NCBI GenBank assembly: GCA_026120035.1
Contig: JALRME010000003.1
Coordinates: 1 to 64,000, forward strand
Direction of reading: 5' to 3'
DNA from: Coleophoma eucalyptorum
Taxonomy: Eukaryota > Ascomycota > Leotiomycetes > Helotiales > Dermateaceae
Length of the DNA stretch: 64,000 nucleotides
The notes beneath the pieces are model-generated. The model worked only from the letters and a program-made list of their open reading frames with translations. It searched no databases and was not told the DNA's origin. The translations under genes were made by a program, and so were the position numbers. Position 1 is the first letter of the stretch; the number at the start of each line of letters is the position of its first letter. Of the stretch, positions 20,698 through 32,177 are shown one piece after another.

Positions 20698-22352
20698 ATG
20701 AATCCAGAAACCGGAGGTCAAGATGCTTCTACCGGGGTTGAAGAGTCAGAATCTAAACATATCAGTACGCAAACGCCCGAAAACTCAGTAGATATAGGTA
20801 AACATGAGATAAAGAGCAAGAATTCAAATTCTCCCAGCAGTATACCGGCTGACCGAGCGAGTCCCGAGGAATCCGTAAGTACTTGACTTCAGCTAACATA
20901 GATCTTATCTTAAAGACTTCAGGATAATATGCACGACACTGATCAAGATTCCGCTATTGGTAATCCTGGTAGCTATGCGTATGTTATTTCTGTGGATCGC
21001 ACTTGACGTTATGTGATTTTCAACTGACATATCTTAGCACGTCTACATATACAGTTGGCTCGAGTTTTGAAGATAGGGTCGAGGAGAATGGAAGAACGTA
21101 TCATGTTTACAAAGACGGTAGTATGTTGTAAACAAGTAATTTCATAACTTATCATTGGACATGTATTCACTGACATGAGCAGCCTACTTTCTGCCAAATG
21201 ACGAGGCAAGTCTACTACTATTCGATGCCAGTAATACTGAGAAGAGTACCTGTTAACCAAGGAATCACTAAAACAGATAGAGTTGAATAGACTTGGTGAG
21301 TCCGATCTTGTAAAAGCGAGACTCTGTGTTGCAGCGTTTGGCTAATAGGGTTCCCGAGAAAAGACATACAACATAAGATGTGGCTCATCACCCTGGACAA
21401 TAAGTTACATCTTGCACCCATCTCATCCACGCCTCATAATGTGCTTGATCTGGCTACTGGTACTGGTATTTGGGCCATCGACTTTGCCGATGCCTTTCCA
21501 ACCGCGGCTGTTACAGGCACCGATCTGTCTTTGATTCAGCCGTCCTAGTATGTGGTTTCTCTGGCTCATTGAAACAGTAGTCGGCATACACTACTAACAT
21601 ATAGTGATAAGCGTACCTCCCAACTGTCGTTTTGAGATAGACGATGTAGAAGACGAATGGCTGTTTAGCAACAAGTTCGATTATATCCATGGTAAGTTGG
21701 TCACCAAAGCTTGTGGTTCTCTCGCTCCCTCCATCTCTCGCGCATGCGCGCGCAATTTTACTAATATTTTATTTAACTAAGGCCGGGCACTTGCAACATG
21801 CTTCAATGACGGCGCGAGCGTGATACGGAAAGCATATGACGCACTTGAACCGGGCGGCTGGTTTGAGCTACAGGACTTTGAACTCCAGATAAGCGACGAC
21901 GACAGTATGAAAGGGACTAGGTTTGAAGAGATGGAAGAGCACATCAGCACGGCCATGGAGAAACTAGGACGTCCGACATGGGGCAGTAACGTACCTAACT
22001 ATGCACGCTGGTTTCGCGACGCAGGCTTCGAAGGCGTCACTGAGAAGCACTTTCGCTGGCCGAGTAATCCCCATTGGCCTACAAGTCAGAAGGAGAAGTT
22101 GCTGGGTGCCTGGTGGCAAGTGCAAATTGATGCTGGGCTTTTGGAGAGTCTCTCGACTCGGATCTTTTTAAATGTATTAGGTTGGAAACAAGAAGAATTG
22201 ACTGTGTTTCTGGCGATGGTGAGAAATGAAGAGAAGGATCCAAATATCAGGGCTTATGCTCCAGTGTCAGTATCTATTCCGCATTTTCTCCGCTAAAAGA
22301 TGCCCTACTGATCAACAACAGACACATTGTATACGGACAGAAACCACTATAG
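20698..22352 (+). CDS. LaeA-like SAM-dependent methyltransferase, nine exons
   Basis: Exons 20698..20874, 20923..20978, 21038..21120, 21183..21205, 21277..21295, 21364..21547, 21612..21691, 21782..22265, 22322..22352; 378 aa with frame kept across every join. The fourth intron (21206..21276) uses a GC donor (GCAAGT...CAG). The model gives the family order: ENGRTYHVYKDGTYFLPNDE, then EIELNRLDIQHKMWLITLDN. SAM motif I is VLDLATGTGIWAIDFAD at ~146-162. GTDLSLIQPSYVPPN and FEIDDVEDEW follow, then IHGRALATCF, LEPGGWFELQDFE and a C-terminal APVHIVYGQKPL. The N-terminal 60 residues are Ser/Glu-rich and disordered. Homologues include regulators of secondary metabolism (LaeA) and many uncharacterised paralogues; this is more likely one of the latter. 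The acceptor follows GACATGAGCAG at exon 4. Confidence 0.88.
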
Positions 22353-22757
22353 GTATACAACTAGTCATGTCTTGCAAAGGATTCATCATATATAACTATT
22401 TTTCATTGACACATATGGTAGCGCTTGATACATTTCTCCAACCGATCTCAATATCCAATCCTGTTACCCCCAACTCATATGGAGATCAAAGCCGAAAGCA
22501 GGTTTTATCTACCAGCAGATCTAGCAAATTCCGTCTAGTAAGAAGCAGGGTTTTACTGCCATGTAAATAAATTGGTGATACATTTATCACCTTGACTGAA
22601 CACCGTCCTTTTCCAGCTTATGTTTAGCAATGCCACCATAGCATCATTGGTAATGGTTTTTTGGTCAGTTTAACTCCAAGTGGTTTTCCCCTCATTTCGC
22701 AAGACCAAAGGTTGTAAGACCAGGCCAATCTATTTAAATCTTAGCTTTCAAGTACTT
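22353..22757. other. Convergent 3' region
   Basis: Lies between the ends of the methyltransferase (plus) and the MOSC gene (minus). Only UTR-like sequence seen. Confidence 0.4.
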
Positions 22758-24040
22758 TCAAAAAAACCTATTAGAAAGAACAAGAAAAGGTTCAAACCTA
22801 CCAAAAATGGTTCTTTCAGGATTCCTTCGCGTGACCTTAACCTCGTCACCAATAGACAGAGTGACACCCACATCACTTCGTGCACAAAACCCATACCTTC
22901 CAAACACAGGGCTCCATTTGGCACCCTTATCAACCCTACGGTCTTTATTGAGTTTCTTCCATACCAGCCCACTCTCATCTGCCGCTGCTTGGCCAGTTTT
23001 GTAATCGACCGTAATGCTCTGACAGCGGAAGCAATTCCCTGTGAGCTGCATCTTCATACTTCTATATATGTTATTTGTGGTGGAGCTATATTTGAGAGAC
23101 GGGGTAATGGTCAGCTCAGCCCAAAAGTCCTCATCGAATGCCGGCGTAGGGCCAGAGAGGACGATATTGGGTCGAAATTTGGTCACGTCCATCTTCATAC
23201 CCGGTGCGAGGCGGGAGGAGACTTCATCCGTTGAGGATTGAGTGACAACGAGGTATTGAGCGAGGTCGTTGAACGCAAGACGTTCACCTTGCGGCCGAAG
23301 ACGTGGTATGAACATCGAAACCATTGCGGACAATTTCATACGGAGAGGCTTGTGAACAGCTTCTGGGTTACTTGGTGCAAGTGACCCAAATACCGCGCGC
23401 GAGTTTTCCTTTCCTATATGCACGAGCATGACTTCATACCCAAAGCGTTCTGAGAACCAATCATTGATTTTAGAACCCATGTCATAGGCTTTGGTCGGAC
23501 TTCCGTGAAGATTCACCTCCACGAGCGTTTTCTTCTCCGCGTCTGGCTGCACCGGGAACCGGATCTGGTCGGAACTCCCAGTCCATTCTAGCTTTGGCTC
23601 TTCGTCTGACTGCGGTGGAATAAATGTGATGACGATATTGGAATCATTTGGGCCTGCGTTCTTTGGATTGGTCTCAAGGAAGGTCCCAAAGAGGGCCATC
23701 TTCAGTTGAGTGCCAATAAGCATCGCTTCGAGCCGGGTGACTTCCTTTGTTTCTAGGTCCCGATGAACTTTCTGAAGCGAGAATGTCCGATCATATTTAA
23801 ATCCATAAAGTCCTATTGTTATATTGGTGATTGGAAGTGGTCTCAGACCTTTCACGGGGTAGATGTACAGCTTAAATGATCACTGATTAGCATTGAAAAT
23901 GCCCGGAGAGTACTGCGGGTAATACATACTGCTTGGATCTTAAGAGGGATTGCGTCAGCAATATTTTTTTTTGAGAAGAATACAAAAGAGATGTAGGAGA
24001 GGATTAGAAGCAACAATGCTATGACAAAATACGCAAGCAT
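22758..24040 (-). CDS. MOSC-domain protein, membrane-anchored (mARC-like)
   Basis: Two exons: complement(23930..24040) and complement(22758..23870), a 59-bp intron, 407 aa. Residues 1-22 form an N-terminal membrane anchor (MLAYFVIALLLLILSYISFV). The splice restores LYIYPVKGLRPLPI, the start of the MOSC N-terminal beta-barrel. The MOSC core holds FRPNIVLSG (~269) and NCFRCQSITVDYKTG with Cys317 and Cys320; the Cys in this motif is the probable molybdenum ligand by analogy with mARC. The family reduces N-hydroxylated compounds with cytochrome b5 and its reductase. Orientation of the anchor suggests the outer mitochondrial or ER membrane, catalytic part in the cytosol. Substrate unknown. Confidence 0.88.
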
Positions 24041-24320
24041 GATGTCTTATTTCAAGCTATCATTGTAACAAAGAATTCGTAGGACGAAGGGTGCACCTTT
24101 TATGCCCATATTAACTTTATGAGGGGCATCATGGCATAGATGTGGATAAAGCTTAGCCGTGAAATGGACAATCGTACTTCCCGATCGGGTAAAGATAAGA
24201 GTGAAAGTAAGTGCCAAGTGGTCAAGATATGTGCAAAAGTGGAATGCACAAAATTATCTGTTATGTTACATTTAGACAACTAGTAACCCTCAAGCTACAT
24301 CTCTAGTAAATATCTCGCTT

Positions 24321-24952
24321 TCAGGAAAGCTGGGTAGACAATGCCGTGATAGCATCCAGCGTAGCCTGTGTCTCAGATGACCCAGCGTTCTTGGTGACCT
24401 TGCCCAAGAGATGCTCAACCGTCTGACCTGGATCAGTAATGGTAGTACCTTGTGCAGTATTTATTCTCGCAATCTGATAGCTCAGGAAGAACTTGGGCGC
24501 CTTGATAGCCAAATTACCGCCGGTGCTTCGAATACCGGCTTCGGTGGCTAGGTAAGTATTAAGCTGGTTCTGGAAGAGCGTGAGGTTTGAGGAAGCGAGC
24601 GGGGTAGCGGTTGCGAATTTCGAGGTTGCGAAAGCCAGAGGAGTTTGGCTTGAGGTTGAGAAATCGATGTCCGAGAACTTGATACCACCTGAGCTTACAT
24701 CGGGGACTTTGCCAATGGTGGTTGTGCTTGTGTCACAGGTCACGGCATTTTGGATTGCGGTGACAGTGTCGGCGACTTCTGCTGGGAGAGTGGTTGTGCC
24801 CACGATGAAGCAGGCAGTAGATTGGCGTGCTTGAATTGCTGGCGCTAGATCCCATTGTAAGCAATTGTAAATTCTTCAAGAGTTTGGGACTTACCAGCGA
24901 TACTGAAGCTGGCCAAGAGCAAAGTGCTTGCAACGATAGAAATAGCAACCAT
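24321..24952 (-). CDS. Small secreted protein, two cysteines
   Basis: Two exons: complement(24895..24952) and complement(24321..24844), a 50-bp intron; 193 aa. Residues 1-19 (MVAISIVASTLLLASFSIA) form a signal peptide, and the mature part begins around APAIQARQ. Only two cysteines (in STACFIVG and AVTCDTS), which could form one disulfide. The rest is Thr/Ala/Ser-rich with predicted helices. I recall similar secreted proteins of unknown role in filamentous fungi, but cannot name the family. A candidate effector-like or wall protein. The start was chosen for its signal peptide and correct splice phase. Confidence 0.78.
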
Positions 24953-25827
24953 TTTGAGTTTAGGTAGGAATAGTAGGCTCTTATTGAGAATAAAGTATCG
25001 AAATTTGAAAACAGCCCAGCTGTAATAATTGTACTTATTGAAAGAGTGTGTGGGGAAATTAAAGATAGGCCAGCAATACTGCAAAGGAATGAGAAGGAGT
25101 TATAACGATGAACGAGCGATCGCGACCTGAGGAAGGGAAACCGGGGATATAAAGAAATGAATTCCTTCAGAAGATAGACGAGAGTGCTCCAATAGAAAAG
25201 ATTGGCATACATTTTGAGAACGGGACAAGCATGGGACTGGTAAATTGACATCATGCTCAAAGCTGGTGTTCCCCTTGCAAATTGGGTAAGGTTAACAGAG
25301 AACTCTATCCTGCAATACCGTATTAACCTTGCATCTGAAGATGGAAACAGTCTGAGGCAGGCATAGCTCCCTGAGGAAGTTGTCAACTCTGCTCAGAAAG
25401 CGCGTAGTTCAGACGATGCGGTTAGTGCCCGTGTTTTAACGTTGCTTACAGGGTTCGCACTGATACAAGCGCCGTCTCAGCCAAGAAGGGGGATCCGAAA
25501 TCAGAAGCTAAGCGACGACGAGGTCGGTTCCTGTACAGGAGAACACTCCACCATCCTCATCTTGTTATTTGTCTAGAGGACAAGTAAAGAATAATTGAGA
25601 TCGTATATTGAATCTCCTATAGAAAGGCCTGCTCTTGGCCGAAACCTGAGCAATCATCTCCATTTTACATGGCATTCTCTCACAAGCAAGCAAATATTGA
25701 ACCCCGTATATGTATAAAGTATACGCTAGATAGTCCTGACCCTTCGCAAATTCAACTTGATAAGATTGGTATTATGACCATAAGGTTATCACTGTCGTCC
25801 TGAAGTTACATGCCGGCTAGCAGAAGC
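24953..25827. other. Intergenic, 0.9 kb
   Basis: Promoter of the small secreted protein (minus) and 3' side of the GNAT-ankyrin gene. A minus frame (24733-25386) is a by-product of the secreted-protein locus. No feature seen. Confidence 0.4.
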
Positions 25828-27914
25828 TTAACATGCATGATCAAATTCTTCCAACATCGCATACAATAGCCGCTGCTCCATACTCGTGGTCATTTCGACA
25901 CTCTGGGAGATCTCCTTAACCTCCTGCCGATATTTGGGAATGTCAAATAAGGAACCATCTCCAGACTTGATATCTGTGTTCCGAGCAGACTCAAATACCC
26001 GTTTCAGAGCACTAACAATGCTGCCTCCCCTCTGCAGAAAGTTCCTAGCTACTGGTGGCCATTCACCCCTGTTTTCCCAGAACTGAAGCACATTATTGGT
26101 GTTCGGCACTTGATACTCTTGCAGGCAGCTGGCAATGAACTCGAAGATGTTTGTAAATCCTTGTCTAAGCGATTTGTTGGTCCTGAAGTTTTGCTGGATG
26201 TCTGGGAATACATGTTTAATGCTATCTTCATGTATCATACACCAGGTAAGCCCATCTTCAATATCAGATTTCAAGTCTTCGCCAGTGATTTCAGCTTGAA
26301 CCTTTAATACATATTTCATACGAGGTGAAACAATACCTCCGATGCACGACTCGCAGGTGCAGCCATACCTGATTCGAAGTTTATCCTCGTCAGTAATTGT
26401 TCCAAGGCCCCTTAGAGAGGCGATACAGACTATAGCTTCATCAGGATAGCCGAGAAACTCATCAGACAAGGCCATGGTGAGTAAACCACTTTGGCAGCGA
26501 ATCCTTTTATCATTGAGATTGGCAGCAAGTTGCTCGAGAGGAGTGTATCCAAGATTATTGCGAGAAGTCCTGAGAGACCTGTCTTGATCGATAGTGTTAA
26601 GGAGCCATGCCAGAGTCTTGTCTTTGAGGCTGGTAGCGGCAGTGTGGAGGACGTTATTACCAGAATAATCGACAGTCTTCCAGGTTGGCTCTATTTCTTC
26701 GGGTGAAGATGATTCGAGTAAATCCTGAAAGCTTCCAAGGCATTCAAAGTCGGTCAAGACTTTGATATTATGATGAAGCGGATGCTCTTGTCTACGTTTG
26801 TTCTTGATCAAGGACCGTTGGTCTTCGGATCGCTGTTCTGTAGTACTGTTGTCATGTTGGAAATCCAACCCCTCAATTTGTTGATCATTCTCCTGGGGGT
26901 CGAAGTCTTCAGCAATAGGTATTTTATGAGTAGGGTGGCTTTTGTCTGTTGCGAAGCCGAAACAGCTAGAAGCACCAATACGACGGAAACCGATGCTCCG
27001 AAAGAAAGCCGTAGCTGCATCATAGTGAGCACCTCTGACGGCCCTATGATCGTTCAGACTCATTCCCTTGGACTCGTAATCAACAACACGATTCAAATAG
27101 GCCGGCATTGTAAGCGTAAATGCCATTCCAATAGGACGTATTTGCTGACCCTGCGGCCTCTTGCTTTATTCATGATGGCGTCAACCATGAAGGCTGCAAT
27201 GCCTTTGCGACGCCATGATTTATCCACGGATAAGATTTCGATAAGGAGGAGAATGCCTTCATCGAGCTCGCTATTCCATGCCCCACTGCCTTTGCGAATA
27301 CAGTGGTCCACAAATTCCTTCTTCAGGCTGCCGTAGCGATCGAACACCTCGAATGCCACATCAGACATATCTTGACAGGGCGCCTCCATTTCTCTGTAGA
27401 AGTAATTACAGATCTCGCTACGATTAATATGCCTACCGAGACCGTGGCTAATGGAATTTCCTTTGTAGGAGCAATCTACACGAATTAACTACATCCATTG
27501 TTGAAAATCTAGTTCTTTGTAAACAACGACTTTAATATCAAAGAGCTCGTCGACAATGGCAGGGAATGTGTGCCTGTACTCCTCAACCTCACATTCCTTC
27601 TCGGCATATTCACCAAACTCGTTCGATAGATAGTTTCCATCATCATCGTCATCGTCATCGTCGTATTCATCGGTATCTCCGTGCTCCATATCCTCAGCTT
27701 GTGGCCCCACGTCTTCAACGCCTGATTCTTGAGCTTCTCCCAAGTCCTGATCATTGTGCATGGCTTCATCTACATCATGCATAGCCTTCCGCCTTTTAGG
27801 ATTGCGGTTAGTGGTGATACCAGTGGGAGCAGTGGCAGCGTTTTCGGAATCATCGGCAGGTCCATTACTGGGGCTTGCATTGCGTTTTCGAGCAGTAAAC
27901 CGAGTTGTTTCCAT
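25828..27914 (-). pseudogene. GNAT acetyltransferase-ankyrin protein, apparently broken
   Basis: Three stretches in the same direction read as one fungal GNAT-plus-ankyrin protein. The first (27914 down to 27492) has a basic KR-rich start and a long Asp run (DEYDDDDDDDD) and ends ELDFQQWM. An in-frame TAG at 27491..27489 interrupts, then the same frame continues through RHINRSEICNYFYREMEAP into FDRYGSLKKEF and the acetyl-CoA motif SWRRKGIAAFMVDAIMNKAR. Near 27140-27172 the frame shifts by one; the other frame continues MPAYLNRVVDYE, then FFRSIGFRRIGASSCFGFATD, then ankyrin-like helices (GNNVLHTAATSLKDKTLAWLL, shown in part) to the end. No intron in the right phase removes the stop. A 41-nt GTTGAC-CAG intron could bridge the frameshift but would delete part of the GNAT helix. 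Sequencing error is the alternative. Confidence 0.7.
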
Positions 27915-28652
27915 GTCTTTGTCTTGTCTTAAGAGTATTGGATGCTTGGTTTGAAGCATGCGTTGGAATCGTAAAGGTATAGGGTTAGGATAGAAAGGTG
28001 CGGGGCTTATAAGAAAACACTGGTGATAGCGGATGACAAAACCTGAAAAAGAGGGAAGCGAGGCTGAGGTGTTGGATGTTGGGATTTAACGTCTTCTTCT
28101 TTCTGGTGGTCCCAATTCAGGAAAGAACCCTGGATGCGACCAAAAGCGCAGCCAGGTAGACCACCAATCCAATATTGACTAACTTGCAACTTGCAAGGTA
28201 AACCCAAGAGCCTTATGGGCTACCTAGTCCTGTTAAGCCAACGTTGAAAAGTCCAGCATATTCTTGTTTTTCGAACCTGTAAAATTGCCTACTTCTAAAC
28301 GCTGTAAAATTTGCATAGCCTCTTGGTGGTTAGATCGCTGCCTTTTGAGATTTATTCTAATCAAAGCCTCCGCCTTTTCTACCATGCCTCTTCTCACCAC
28401 TCAGGTCCGCACTAGACAGATCTTCTGATTGAAAGTGAATAAGAGCACAAGAGTTGGGCTTTTATGAGAAATTTAATCAGGCGATCAGTTGGTTCGCAAA
28501 TTGAAACTTAGATCTTGATTAGACCACTAGAATCAAATATGGCAATCTCAACTAAGAGTCTATCATTTCCAGTTCATAATACCCGATCAACGAGTAGCAG
28601 TTGGTAATGCTAGAGACGCCGAAGACTTTATTTCGTCAAAAGTTCGGGATTA
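27915..28652. other. Intergenic, 0.7 kb
   Basis: 5' side of the GNAT-ankyrin locus and 3' side of the Rogdi gene. The minus frame at 28007-28207 has no recognisable features. Confidence 0.4.
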
Positions 28653-29658
28653 TCATTCCAAGTCTGCATCATCACCGCCCATGACAGCAGCCAAGCAGTT
28701 CCGCGCCAACTGAACCGTATGTTCTAGCGCTGCCAACTTCGCCATAGCAGCCATAAGGCTCGGGTCCGCACTCTCCACCCTCAACTTCTCTATAACCCTC
28801 ACCTCGGCACCATTGTACTTGAATGTCTCATCCATCTCATCATGTTCCAGACGTCTCTGTGCTCCAATCGCAAAAGCCAACCTCGTACCCAAGTTTGGTA
28901 CTACATTTGCAGGCTCCAATACTCGTATGGTCATGATAAGACTTGCATCAGAGATCGTGAGATTCAGGCTGACCTGTGATGGAAGAGGTGGATCGAAGGC
29001 TTCTGATGCGATTGGGGACGTATGCCAGGTTGTTTCTGGGTCTTGGCCACCATTTGGCGCAAGCAGATTTGGTCCTTTCAGTTGGTTTTTTGCGTCAGTC
29101 AATATAGAATGAAGAAGCCGCAATTGTCCTGATATAAATGATGCTGAACTCTTATCGCCGGTCCATCGCGTAACATCTATGCAGTCAAGAGATTCGTTCA
29201 AGAGTGTTCGTAACGAGACCAAAGACTGCAGTGGTAGCATCGAGGTAGGAGAAAGTACCAAATGTAGAGGGGCGTGAGTTTTTAGTCGCAGATGTAAGGA
29301 CTATGTCAGTGTTAGCCCCCATGGGCAACCCAGAGAACAGCAGTTCCATACTCCCTTCACAATCTGCGTTCCCACTCGAGTGATATGCCCCTTCAGACTC
29401 TCAGATCTTGGCGAAGACATGACAAGTGTTGAGCCCGGCTCAATTGGAGCAAGTAGAGCATAACATTCTTCCAACCCTGACTTCAGTGAGACCAAGGTCT
29501 CTTGGAGCGACTCGAGCAGCCATGCTAATTCTCGTTCCTAGGAGCAATGAAAGGTTAATTGTGAGTTCAAGTTTGGAGGATTCCCAACATACTATAGATA
29601 GGTCCTCCTCTTTCTTCAATTCATCGGCAGCTATTGTGGGCCATACTGAGATAGACAT
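28653..29658 (-). CDS. RAV2: Rogdi/Rav2, RAVE complex subunit
   Basis: Three exons: complement(29593..29658), complement(29352..29537), complement(28653..29300); introns of 55 and 51 bp; 299 aa. The joins give MSISVWPTIAADELKKEEDL, ERELAWLLESLQETL, SLKSGLEECYALLAP, EPGSTLVMSSPRSESLKG, RVGTQIVKGSLHLRLK and LRTLLNESLDCIDVTRWTGD, the ordered core of the fungal Rogdi/leucine-zipper family. FDPPLPSQVSLNLTISDASL and LEPANV follow, then the C-terminal helix. The RAVE complex (Rav1, Rav2/Rogdi, Skp1) reassembles V-ATPase V1 onto Vo. Probably cytosolic or peripheral on vacuole and endosome membranes. Confidence rests on the family-like spliced protein. Confidence 0.87.
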
Positions 29659-30345
29659 GATGATTAAAGTATGGTGATTTGATGTCGAAGGTTTGCTTGG
29701 TCTTGGAGGAGCTGCACCATTGCAGCGGGCAGAATTTAGGCGGTGAGGGTCAGTCCGAGGCGGCCGCATTATAGCAGGTGGCAGTTAGTCGTGTAACCCA
29801 CAGGGGTTAGCTCGGATGACATATACCAATACCAGTGAATCGCCAGCTAACCCCAATGCTACTTACAGTTCGTATATAACACTATAGCATACATCAGTAG
29901 TATGTCAAAGGTAAGAATTATGGCTGAAACCTTAATATTAAGCTCTACTAAAAGTATATCAAATAGATAAAGGATGCTTTCTAAATGAATTAATGAATCA
30001 AAGGCTTATGGCTGGCGCCTCGATTCTTTACAATGATTGAGATGACTTTCTCAAAACCCAAGCCCCTACCTCTCAACCACCCTCCAAATTTAGGGAAATT
30101 TAAATTCTGACTCTAGCCAATTCTCTCAAATTCCAAGCCTTGTAGTGCTTTATGTGACCCAAGCCTGCACTCTAATTTATCAGCTCATAAATTGTGGCAG
30201 CACCGCTCCAAGGCATGTGCATCGCAGGGATGCAGCAGCCAGTGCCAAGGATGCTGTATTATGACTTTATGCGGGGAGCTACTGCTTCCTAATAGTGTTA
30301 TAAATTCCATTAGGCCATCTGCCACGCAGTGCCACGTCCAAGCTC
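29659..30345. other. Intergenic, 0.7 kb
   Basis: Rogdi promoter plus the 3' side of the NTF2-like gene; AT-rich around 29880-30000. Nothing else seen. Confidence 0.4.
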
Positions 30346-30762
30346 TTAATTCTCCTTGATTGGCTTTCCACGAACTACCGTTTCCACAATAGAAGAGATA
30401 CGTCCATCATCCGCAACCTCCACAAACTGGAACGTCTCAGCAGGGACAACGGTTCCATCCGGCATCTTTGTTGTCGAGATGTGGCGCTCAGCACGCTGGT
30501 TACCATCACGTAGGAATGTAGTGACGGTCAAGTTAACGTCCCCTGGTGGAAGAAGTTCACGAAGCCAGCGGATGTGTGCAACAAAGGCAGGGAAGTCACG
30601 AGTTCCTTGGCCATCTCGCTGAGTAAACGAGGGGTGGAAGAGTTTCGACAGGTCTGCCTCTGTCTCCTCCGCCTTGTTGGAGAAAAGGCTATTGAGGGCG
30701 GCCTGGTAGGTTTCTACCTTATCGGCAAAGTTGGTTTTGTATGGTTCAGTTATGTTGGCCAT
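30346..30762 (-). CDS. NTF2-like / SnoaL-like protein
   Basis: Intronless, 138 aa, the size of a single cone-shaped NTF2-like domain. The N-terminal helix (VETYQAALNSLFSNK) is followed by LSKLFHPSFTQRDG, FVAHIRWLRELLPPGDVNL and strands TVTTFLRDGNQRAERHIS and ETFQFVEVADDGRISSIVET. The final strand with DGRISSIVE is typical. Members are enzymes (isomerases, cyclases) or binding proteins; catalytic residues cannot be assigned. No signal peptide. Confidence 0.8.
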   Translation of the reverse strand: MANITEPYKTNFADKVETYQAALNSLFSNKAEETEADLSKLFHPSFTQRDGQGTRDFPAFVAHIRWLRELLPPGDVNLTVTTFLRDGNQRAERHISTTKMPDGTVVPAETFQFVEVADDGRISSIVETVVRGKPIKEN

Positions 30763-32177
30763 TGTTGCTTATGAGGCGTGCAGGTATACAAATCAAGGAT
30801 ATGACCTGACGCAAGTTTTTTGTGGAGATTTTGCGTGGAGTTTTTGGTTTAGGATGAAACGCCTTGCTTGATCTGATAGTGGGAATATAAGGATAAATGA
30901 TAGTAAGGTATAATAAAAATCAGAATATGAAGAACTCATACTAATCTCTAAATAGGTGCCTGGTGCAACAAAACACCATACCCAATCACCATGACTCCGA
31001 TTGTCGTTGCCTGTAGCATCAATAGGTGCAATTATGGCTGCCTTAAAATGGCGAAAATATACATAGCATGACGGCATGTGGCGTCTTTGATGCCACGTGA
31101 ATTAGCGAGCTGGAGTTGCTTGTTCAGAATACCAAACCATGCTTCGCACTTCTTTCTGGCTTTGGCAAGAAAAGTGCAGTGAGGTACATAGAATCCGAAC
31201 CGCCCCCCCCACTGCTTGTTATACGCTCTAACCTTTAGCGAGAATCTGCAGAAGTCTCTTAAGTGCTAAGACGTAGGTAGACGTAGCGAACAATCCATTA
31301 ACGAGAGAATCTATAGGCTGCGAGGTGTTCAGACAACCTATAAAATTGCATTGCATTGTGCATGAACTCTCTGGCAAGAGGTATTCGGACTTTTTGCACC
31401 TCGATGCGGAAGCTTAAAATCTACACATGAATAGAGTAGCAAACATGATTGAGTCGGATGACGTATTATTCTGAGTCTTGCGATAAGAATCACGGTTGCC
31501 CAATCAATTCCTACCTTCGTGGTGGCTATGTTCAGGTACAAGATGAGCAGTAATCAAATTCTGCTAGCGACATCAGTGTAGTCGCGAGTTCGCCCCCGTT
31601 TCCTACTAACTCGGTTAATTTGGTGGTGCTGGAATGCTATGGGCACTAAGTCTTCCATTGCTAGTTATTCTAGCATTTTCGGCCGAATGTAATTAATAGG
31701 GCACCGTCTCAAAGAGATCAGGACTAAAGGATGATGCTGTCGAATTTCTGTTCACCTGCATTTGGAAGGTGCTTCTCATGCTGTTGAGTCAGACAAGTCA
31801 TCCGCACCGAGGAGTGAGGAGTAGTGGGTTACGCCTAATGCAAGGTACAAGATTGCTCAGAGATATCAGTGAGGGAATTTGCAGTTCTGTCCAATAAACA
31901 GATTTACTTTTCATTCTTTCTCTGTGTCTGTCAACGTTATACTCGACTTAATTGCGAGCGTCTCATTTTAAATCTTACAAGCAAGCTGTGTACCTGCGTG
32001 CTCATCACCGAGACTCTATTAAGATGTTAGTTTTGATTTTTGTGAGCGAAGATGGTGTATAAAGGGAGGATCTAGCAGTCGTGCCCTCTTCTTAATCTTC
32101 AACACTCAAACTCCTAAGAATTTATCTAAAGCCTCAGCTTTTTTCTGCAAGACTTTACTTTTCTCCGCAGATCCACC
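30763..32177. other. Intergenic, 1.4 kb, divergent promoters
   Basis: Between the NTF2-like gene (minus) and the PP2C gene (plus). A C run sits near 31203-31210. A TATAAA (32058) and a CT-rich stretch precede the PP2C start. No other feature recognised. Confidence 0.4.
32058..32063 (+). promoter_or_regulatory. TATA box of the PP2C gene
   Basis: TATAAA 120 bases before the ATG at 32178, followed by a CT-rich leader (TCTTCTTAATCTTC). The arrangement is typical of strongly inducible fungal promoters; assignment is by sequence only. Confidence 0.45.

Noticed and set aside
22680..23234. 184-codon plus-strand frame
   Set aside because: It lies opposite the MOSC gene, which has clear domains and correct splicing on the other strand.
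24733..25386. 217-codon minus frame at the small secreted protein
   Set aside because: Out of frame with the secreted protein and without motifs; it crosses that gene's exon and intron.
27489..27491. Programmed stop-codon readthrough in the GNAT-ankyrin gene
   Set aside because: The context is TAG TTA, not the TGA CTA type known for fungal readthrough, and a frameshift follows, so gene decay or error is simpler.
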